DNA from: an uncultured Bacilli bacterium
GTDB lineage: Bacteria; Bacillota_I; Bacilli_A; RF39; UBA660
DNA: 10,608 nucleotides
Reading direction: 5' to 3'
Assembly: GCA_944350395.1 (NCBI GenBank)
Contig: CALVPA010000075.1
Span: 1-10,608, forward strand
Shown here: one piece after another, positions 7,214 through 10,608 of the stretch
How the letters are laid out: each line of letters opens with the position of its first letter
Numbering within the stretch: the first letter of the stretch is position 1
Notes under the pieces: generated by a model
What the model was told of the DNA's origin: nothing
The model's database searches: none
What the model saw: the letters and a program-made list of their open reading frames with translations, nothing else
Translations under genes and position numbers: made by a program

Positions 7214-7243
7214 GCAAGAATGATTTACTTCTTGCTTTTTTTT
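7214..7243. terminator. Bidirectional terminator between the RNA locus and lexA-like gene
   Basis: GCAAGAA (7214-7220) and TTCTTGC (7229-7235) form a perfect 7-bp stem, extended by A-T pairs outside. Eight T (7236-7243) follow on the plus strand. On the minus strand a TTTTTGGTTTG tract follows the hairpin. It therefore serves convergent transcripts; its plus-strand T tract overlaps the stop codon of the minus-strand gene. Confidence 0.88.
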
Positions 7244-7748
7244 AATATATTTTAAATTCACTTATTACAGTTCCTATTATGTTATTTGATTTATCTGTAG
7301 TTATATAAAGAGACTTTCCATCCGATACTAAAATCTTATCATTATCTTTTGGAGTCAATGCTCTATTTATTACATAAATAACTTTATCACTCTCTTTGAA
7401 TATACCTAATTTTTTTGGATCATATCCTCCTAATAAAATTTTGGGAAGAGATAAAAAGTGTCTACTCAAGGAATCTAAAAATTCTGCTTCTATGACGGGA
7501 AGTTTTACTATGTCTTCGTCCTTGTTTAAATATTCGTTTTCTACTAATAATTCGATAGTTCTAGATTTGTTAGGGTTAATTGTAAGTATACCTTTTGTCA
7601 TCAAGTTTTTTAAGTGGCCTTGTACAGTAGAAGGACTCCTTAAAGATAGTCCAGCACATATCTCTCTTACCGTAGGAGAATAACCATGTGATGCGATAAA
7701 TTTTTTGATATAGTCTAAGACTAATAATTGTTTTGTTGTAATTTCCAT
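7242..7748 (-). CDS. LexA-like repressor lacking the self-cleavage machinery
   Basis: 168 residues against about 200-210 for typical LexA. Residues 3-68 are a clear LexA DNA-binding winged helix: TTKQLLVLDYIKKFI, then GYSPTVREI, then SPSTVQGHLKNLMTKG. The C-terminal half still resembles the LexA/S24 fold (LGIFKESDKVIYV, 114-126, for the GIxxGDxVIV segment, and IIGTVI, 157-162, for the final GxVxG strand). Three functional elements are missing. The Ala-Gly cleavage site is replaced by EAEF (87-90). The GDSM segment with the nucleophile Ser reads GYDP (108-111). The TVKR segment with the general-base Lys reads LYIT (147-150). The LRPxNxxY strand is absent. It should bind DNA but not cut itself on RecA signalling. 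The start ATG (7746-7748) has GGTGA six bases upstream. The DNA-binding assignment is firm; loss of cleavage is inferred from residues. Confidence 0.8.
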   Translation of the reverse strand: MEITTKQLLVLDYIKKFIASHGYSPTVREICAGLSLRSPSTVQGHLKNLMTKGILTINPNKSRTIELLVENEYLNKDEDIVKLPVIEAEFLDSLSRHFLSLPKILLGGYDPKKLGIFKESDKVIYVINRALTPKDNDKILVSDGKSLYITTDKSNNIIGTVISEFKIY

Positions 7749-7765
7749 ATAATTTCACCATCAAA

Positions 7766-7795
7766 ATAATAGCATACATCCGTTCTTAAAGTCAA
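7766..7795 (-). promoter_or_regulatory. Promoter of the lexA-like gene
   Basis: On the minus strand TTGACT (7790-7795) and TATTAT (7766-7771) are separated by 18 bp, with TGC directly before the -10. The predicted leader is very short. The spacer contains GAAC-N4-GTAT, half of a Bacillus-type DinR/LexA box (GAAC-N4-GTTC), which is weak evidence for autoregulation. Confidence 0.6.
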
Positions 7796-7802
7796 ATATG
7801 AT

Positions 7803-7831
7803 TTGTAAAAAAAAAGATAATATTATATAAT
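7803..7831 (+). promoter_or_regulatory. Sigma-A-type promoter for the glycosyltransferase unit
   Basis: TTGTAA (7803-7808) and TATAAT (7826-7831) with a 17-bp spacer, diverging from the lexA-like promoter. The two -35 boxes are 7 bp apart, so a protein bound between them could affect both. Confidence 0.75.
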
Positions 7832-7846
7832 TAAGTAGGTGTTAGT

Positions 7847-8986
7847 ATGAAAAAAAGACTCTTGATAATGTATGCAACATACGGTACGGGACATAAGTCT
7901 ATTGCCAATTATATAAAAGATTATTTTTCTAGTACTTCAGAGTTTGATATACTAGAACTCGATATATTGCAGTATTCGACTAGGTTTTTGGGTTCTTTTA
8001 CGAGCAAATTTTACAACAAAGCTATGTATTATTTTCCAGCCCTTTGGGATATCATATATCACTCTACGGATAACCATCTAGTGGGTTCAGTGAGTGCAAA
8101 ACTTCAATCTAAAGTTGTGAGCAGTAAAAAGATAAAAAAAGTAATCTTAGATTTTAATCCCGATATAGTAATTGCTACTCACTTTACTGCTGCAACGTAT
8201 ATCAGTAAACTAAAGAGATCTAAAGAGTTAGATACTCACCTCATTAGTATAGTTACAGACTATAAGGCTCATCAAATATGGCTAGACTCATATAAAAGTG
8301 AGGACGCTTTAATCGTAAACAGTAATGAAGAAAAGCGCTCACTAGTAAAAAAGGGAATAGATCCTAAAATAATAAAAACCTTTGGTATTCCAGTATCGAC
8401 TAAGTATACTATGAGCCTATACAATAAAAATAAAATTTTAAAGAAGTTTAAGTTTTCTGGAAAAAGACCAATCATACTCTTCTATGGTGGAGGAGGAAAT
8501 GGCAGCATAGTTACCCTACCATATCTGCTTGCAATAATAGAGAGTAAAATCGATGCCGATGTAATATTCGTGTGCGGTAAAAGTCAAACTTTAAAGAAAA
8601 AAGCGGAAGAAATGGTAGAAAGACACAAGTGCAAAAATATCAGAGTGCTCGGATTCATAAGTAATGGACCAGAGTATATGAGTATTGCAGACTTCGTCAT
8701 AACTAAACCGGGGGGAATTACTATTACTGAATGCCTTTGTTTCGAAAAACCTATGCTTTTAATTAAGGGAGCAGGGGGGCAAGAGAAGGATAATTACAGA
8801 TTCTTGACAAAGAGAGGATATGCGATAAATGCTTCATGGCTTTTCAAATTTAGAATCATAGTTAAGAGACTTTGCACCAAGCCAGAAATTCTAAAGAATA
8901 TGAGAAAAAACTTAAAAGGCTTAGAAAAAGATACTGCAATGATAAAGTTATATGAATTAGTGGAGGAAATATTAAATGAAGAATAA
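7847..8986 (+). CDS. UgtP/MGDG-synthase-type glycosyltransferase
   Basis: A 379-residue GT28-family enzyme resembling processive diacylglycerol beta-glucosyltransferase UgtP (YpfP), which adds glucose from UDP-glucose to diacylglycerol at the inner face of the membrane. The N-terminal MGDG-synthase domain begins with the family's nucleotide/lipid loop YATYGTGHKSI (9-19). The C-terminal domain has the glycine-rich GGGGNGS (214-220) and the UDP-sugar site KPGGITITE (287-295). Length and domain order match UgtP. In Firmicutes such glycolipids anchor lipoteichoic acid, which fits with the LtaS-like gene earlier in the window, although they are in different units. GTAGGTG (7835-7841) is the ribosome binding site. 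The gene overlaps the downstream HTH gene by 11 nt. Closely related MurG-like or MGDG-forming specificities cannot be excluded. Confidence 0.85.
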   Translation: MKKRLLIMYATYGTGHKSIANYIKDYFSSTSEFDILELDILQYSTRFLGSFTSKFYNKAMYYFPALWDIIYHSTDNHLVGSVSAKLQSKVVSSKKIKKVILDFNPDIVIATHFTAATYISKLKRSKELDTHLISIVTDYKAHQIWLDSYKSEDALIVNSNEEKRSLVKKGIDPKIIKTFGIPVSTKYTMSLYNKNKILKKFKFSGKRPIILFYGGGGNGSIVTLPYLLAIIESKIDADVIFVCGKSQTLKKKAEEMVERHKCKNIRVLGFISNGPEYMSIADFVITKPGGITITECLCFEKPMLLIKGAGGQEKDNYRFLTKRGYAINASWLFKFRIIVKRLCTKPEILKNMRKNLKGLEKDTAMIKLYELVEEILNEE

Positions 8987-9203
8987 TCCCCCCCTAACTA
9001 AACTTAGGGAATACAGACAAAAGAAAAATTTGACTATTAAAGATATGGCAAAAATTCTAGGTATAAGTTCATCTATGTATGGTTATATCGAAAATGGCGA
9101 TAAGCGATTGTCATATGAAATGGCTGTAAAAATAGCTGATTTTTTCGAAGTAACACCGGATGAAATGTTTATTAAAGACTATGAACATTATTTTAAAGAT
9201 TGA
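8976..9203 (+). CDS. Small Xre-family helix-turn-helix protein
   Basis: A 75-residue protein that is essentially one Cro/C1-type HTH domain (about residues 9-67): LREYRQKKNLTIKDMAKIL, then the recognition region ISSSMYGYIENGDKRLS, then AVKIADFFEVTPDEMF. No ligand-binding or oligomerisation domain follows. GGAGG (8962-8966) lies nine bases before ATG 8976, and the start overlaps the end of the glycosyltransferase gene by 11 nt, so the two are probably co-translated. Single-domain Xre proteins act as transcription regulators of nearby genes or of mobile elements; the target here is not known. The TGA stop is evidence for the standard genetic code. Confidence 0.88.
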   Translation: MKNNPPLTKLREYRQKKNLTIKDMAKILGISSSMYGYIENGDKRLSYEMAVKIADFFEVTPDEMFIKDYEHYFKD

Positions 9204-9230
9204 TTCATATAATATATGGGTGAATTAATT

Positions 9231-9467
9231 GTGAATGATGAAATATTGAATAAAGTAGAGAAAAAGACTAAAGTCAAAAAAGAGACGATAATCGAACTCG
9301 CTAAAAAACTATCTAATGGTAATATGAAAGATGAAGCTACTATAAAAGAAGTTATTAATACGCTAAGCAAAGCGACAGGTAAACCTGTGAGCGATGAAAC
9401 TACCGATAAAATTATAAAGACAATACAAGCGGATAAAGTGCCAAATAATGTAGATAAAATGTTTTAA
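9231..9467 (+). CDS. SpoVIF-like small protein (stage VI sporulation protein F family)
   Basis: A 78-residue, soluble, Lys-rich helical protein. The pattern of an N-terminal ILNKVEKKTKVKKETIIELA (residues 4-23), then NGNMKDEATIKEVINTLSKATGKPVS, and a C-terminal IIKTI...VDKMF matches the SpoVIF family as I remember it (in B. subtilis: FF..IEKKT.V...I..LA, then ANLKDEKT, then a C-terminal KM). In Bacillus, SpoVIF is needed for late spore coat assembly. GTG 9231 is chosen over the in-frame ATG 9216 because GGGTGA (9218-9223) is a correctly spaced ribosome binding site for it and 9216 has none. It lies 27 nt after the HTH gene and before a terminator. A TATAAT (9208-9213) in the gap may add a promoter. 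The family call is from memory of the pattern and needs a profile search. Confidence 0.68.
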   Translation: MNDEILNKVEKKTKVKKETIIELAKKLSNGNMKDEATIKEVINTLSKATGKPVSDETTDKIIKTIQADKVPNNVDKMF

Positions 9468-9489
9468 AAGGGACTAGAAGGTCCTTTTT
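9466..9489 (+). terminator. Intrinsic terminator after the SpoVIF-like gene
   Basis: AAAAGGGAC (9466-9474) pairs with GTCCTTTTT (9481-9489) around a 6-nt loop, with one G-T wobble; the descending arm supplies the T tract. The stem begins inside the TAA stop codon. Confidence 0.85.
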
Positions 9490-9491
9490 AT

Positions 9492-9520
9492 TTGTAAAAA
9501 ATTCTAATATAAAGTATAAT
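9492..9520 (+). promoter_or_regulatory. Sigma-A-type promoter for the Cse60-like/flippase unit
   Basis: TTGTAA (9492-9497) and TATAAT (9515-9520) with a 17-bp spacer, the same hexamers and spacing as the promoter at 7803. Start predicted near 9527, giving a leader of about 59 nt. Confidence 0.75.
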
Positions 9521-9523
9521 GAT

Positions 9524-9550
9524 ATTGTCACAAATTTAGACAATTTTTTT
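9524..9550 (+). promoter_or_regulatory. Inverted repeat with T tract at the transcription start
   Basis: ATTGTC (9524-9529) and GACAAT (9539-9544) flank a 9-nt centre and are followed by a run of T to 9550. Since the predicted start (about 9527) falls inside the left arm, the hairpin would be incomplete in the RNA. An operator is therefore more likely than a terminator, unless transcription comes from upstream. Confidence 0.4.
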
Positions 9551-9585
9551 CTATGATTGAATCTATACTGTATTTGGTGATAGAA

Positions 9586-9759
9586 ATGAAAGTAAAAGTT
9601 TTCGATGAAAGTCATGAAAAAGATTTAGAAGCATCAGTTAATGCGTTTTTAGACGATTTAGAGAGTGATTTAATCGATATAAAATTTAGTGTGGCAATAA
9701 GTACTTGTGGAGAAGAACAGATCTACTGCTTTTCTGCAATGATAGTCTATGAAAGTTAG
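9586..9759 (+). CDS. Cse60-like small protein
   Basis: A 57-residue protein: MKVKVFDESHEKDLEASVNAFL at the N-terminus, a DIKFSVAIS strand in the middle and EQIYCFSAMIVYES at the end. This fits the sporulation protein Cse60 family (sigma-E-controlled in B. subtilis, function unknown), which as I recall begins with a VKVFDEEHEKDLE-like stretch and ends in a QIYCFSAMI-like strand. ATG 9586 is chosen over ATG 9553 because TTGGTGA (9575-9581) precedes it at a suitable distance and the extra 11 residues do not look like the family. It has its own promoter and is followed by the flippase gene after 7 nt. Several relatives occur in species not known to sporulate, so the family name does not prove a spore role. 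Confidence 0.72.
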   Translation: MKVKVFDESHEKDLEASVNAFLDDLESDLIDIKFSVAISTCGEEQIYCFSAMIVYES

Positions 9760-9766
9760 TGGTATT

Positions 9767-10608
9767 ATGAAGAAAAACAGTTTTGTAGAAGGGGCAGTTA
9801 TCGCTACAATAGCTGTTATAGTTACGAAAATATTGGGAATGCTCTATGTAATTCCATTCTATAGGATAATAGGCTCTAAAGGCGGAGCCCTTTATAGTTA
9901 TGCATATAACATATATACGATATTTTTAGGTATAAGCAGTGCTGGTATACCTACTGCAAAAAGTAAAATTATAAGTGAATATAACACTTTAGGCTATAAT
10001 GAAGCTAAATATAGGACTTTTATAATAGGTAAGAGAATAATTGGCTATATATCTATAGTAGGATTTTTAGTCATGTTTATCTTTGCAGAATTTATTGCGA
10101 CCGCCATAATAGGCGATATGATAGGTGGAAATACAATTGCAGATGTCGCTTTTGTAATAAGATGTATAAGCTTTGCAATTTTAGTTATACCATATTTAAG
10201 TGTTACTAAAGGGTATATTCAAGGACACAGTATAGTAACTCCCTCTAGTATCGGTGGAGTTCTAGAACAACTAGTCAGAGTATTCGTCATAATCGCAGGT
10301 AGTTTTCTAGCGTATAAAGTTTTAGATTCTAGTTTAACTTTATCAGTAGGTGTAGCAGTTTCTGGAGCATTTTTCGGAGGATTAGCAGCATATTTCTATC
10401 TAAAGAAAAAGATGAAAGACAATAGAGAAGTGCTCGGAATTAAGGAATACGAAAAAAAAGATAATATCACCAATAAAGATATAATAATGAAAATCGTTGG
10501 ATATTCTGTTCCATTTATCATAATAAACATAGCGACTAGTATCTACAATTTTACCGATATGATTTTGATAATTAGGGGCTTAAATTATATAGGTTTTAGC
10601 GCTACAGA
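9767..10608 (+). CDS. SpoVB/YtgP-type polysaccharide flippase (5' part, runs off window)
   Basis: 280 codons from ATG 9767 to the window end without a stop. A multi-pass membrane protein of the MOP exporter superfamily (polysaccharide transporter/MurJ branch). The start SFVEGAVIATIAVIVTKILG (5-24) is the first membrane helix, followed by PFYRIIGSKGGALYSYAYN, a block typical of SpoVB/YtgP proteins (PF/YxxxG..G...Y.YAY). Later segments include GISSAGIPTAKSKIISEY, a classical MurJ-like second-helix motif, and further hydrophobic helices to the end. YtgP acts as a lipid II flippase in B. subtilis and SpoVB has a related role in spore cortex synthesis; the two cannot be separated from this part. 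The ribosome binding site is weak and the gene follows the Cse60-like gene by 7 nt, so translation may be coupled. Confidence 0.87.
   Translation, partial: MKKNSFVEGAVIATIAVIVTKILGMLYVIPFYRIIGSKGGALYSYAYNIYTIFLGISSAGIPTAKSKIISEYNTLGYNEAKYRTFIIGKRIIGYISIVGFLVMFIFAEFIATAIIGDMIGGNTIADVAFVIRCISFAILVIPYLSVTKGYIQGHSIVTPSSIGGVLEQLVRVFVIIAGSFLAYKVLDSSLTLSVGVAVSGAFFGGLAAYFYLKKKMKDNREVLGIKEYEKKDNITNKDIIMKIVGYSVPFIIINIATSIYNFTDMILIIRGLNYIGFSAT

Larger units (their letters stand above)
6955..7243 (+). ncRNA. Candidate non-coding RNA gene in the gene-free stretch
   Basis: The roughly 290 nt between a promoter-like array and a strong terminator contain no ORF longer than a few codons on the plus strand; stop codons are dense in all frames. 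A GAGGTGATAG sequence near the 5' end (6964-6973) looks like a ribosome binding site but no start codon follows at a usable distance. A long imperfect stem (7017-7034 with 7076-7096) lies in the middle. I looked for features of RNase P RNA, tmRNA, SRP RNA and tRNA and saw none; I cannot assign 6S RNA or any riboswitch class. The alternatives are a long 3' untranslated region of the lysin cassette or the remains of a decayed gene. Confidence 0.4.

Noticed and set aside
6955..7243. tmRNA, RNase P RNA, SRP RNA or a tRNA in the gene-free stretch
   Set aside because: None of the conserved sequence blocks of these RNAs could be found on either strand.
7396..7683. Plus-strand ORF of 95 codons opposite the lexA-like gene
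   Set aside because: Antisense shadow of the LexA-type DNA-binding domain; no ribosome binding site.
9206..9214. CATATAATA as a sigma-E/sigma-K -10 box before the SpoVIF-like gene
   Set aside because: It fits CATAnnnTA, but a matching -35 at the right distance is not convincing and such strings are frequent in AT-rich DNA; it also reads as a plain TATAAT.
1..10608. CRISPR array, insertion sequence or integrase
   Set aside because: No regularly spaced long repeats, no transposase or recombinase motifs and no terminal inverted repeats were seen in the window.

Overview
The window is AT-rich chromosomal DNA from a Bacillota-type (low-GC, Gram-positive-like) bacterium. The evidence is the rbgA-rnhB...topA gene order, strong AAGGAGG or GGTGA ribosome binding sites, TTG and GTG starts, and an LTA-synthase-type enzyme with a UgtP-type glycolipid glycosyltransferase. 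TGA is used as a stop (holin-like and HTH genes) and TGG encodes Trp, so the code is standard rather than mycoplasma-like. A Bacilli or Erysipelotrichia-related lineage is the best guess; the species cannot be named from this sequence.

Layout. (1) Positions 1-5766: tail of an upstream terminator, an extended -10 promoter, then a tight four-gene unit: rbgA (ribosome assembly GTPase), rnhB (RNase HII), an LTA-synthase-like membrane sulfatase, and topA. It ends in an intrinsic terminator. (2) Positions 5780-6884: a separately promoted two-gene cassette that looks like a phage lysis module, namely an LLH-type holin-like protein coupled by a TGATG overlap to an M23 endopeptidase with peptidoglycan-binding repeats and no signal peptide. 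(3) Positions 6885-7243: about 360 bp without a credible ORF. It holds a four-unit 11-bp-periodic array resembling OmpR-family (PhoP/WalR-type) boxes, a -10 box at the right distance, a ribosome-binding-like sequence without a start codon, a long stem, and a bidirectional terminator, so it is a candidate non-coding RNA gene. (4) Positions 7242-7748, minus strand: a LexA-like repressor that keeps the DNA-binding domain but has lost the cleavage site and the Ser/Lys catalytic dyad. (5) Positions 7847-9489: a divergent unit of a UgtP-like glycosyltransferase, a small Xre-type HTH protein and a SpoVIF-like protein. (6) From 9492: a new promoter, a Cse60-like small protein and a SpoVB/YtgP-type flippase that runs off the window.

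How the genes fit together. Several products act on the Gram-positive envelope: the sulfatase/LTA synthase, the glycolipid glycosyltransferase that in relatives makes the LTA anchor, the M23 lysin and the lipid-linked precursor flippase. SpoVIF-, Cse60- and SpoVB-like genes close together suggest a sporulating ancestry or lifestyle. The most unusual block is 5780-7796: a lysis cassette, an orphan RNA locus under a response-regulator-like array, and a non-cleavable LexA relative side by side. Whether they act together is inference only.
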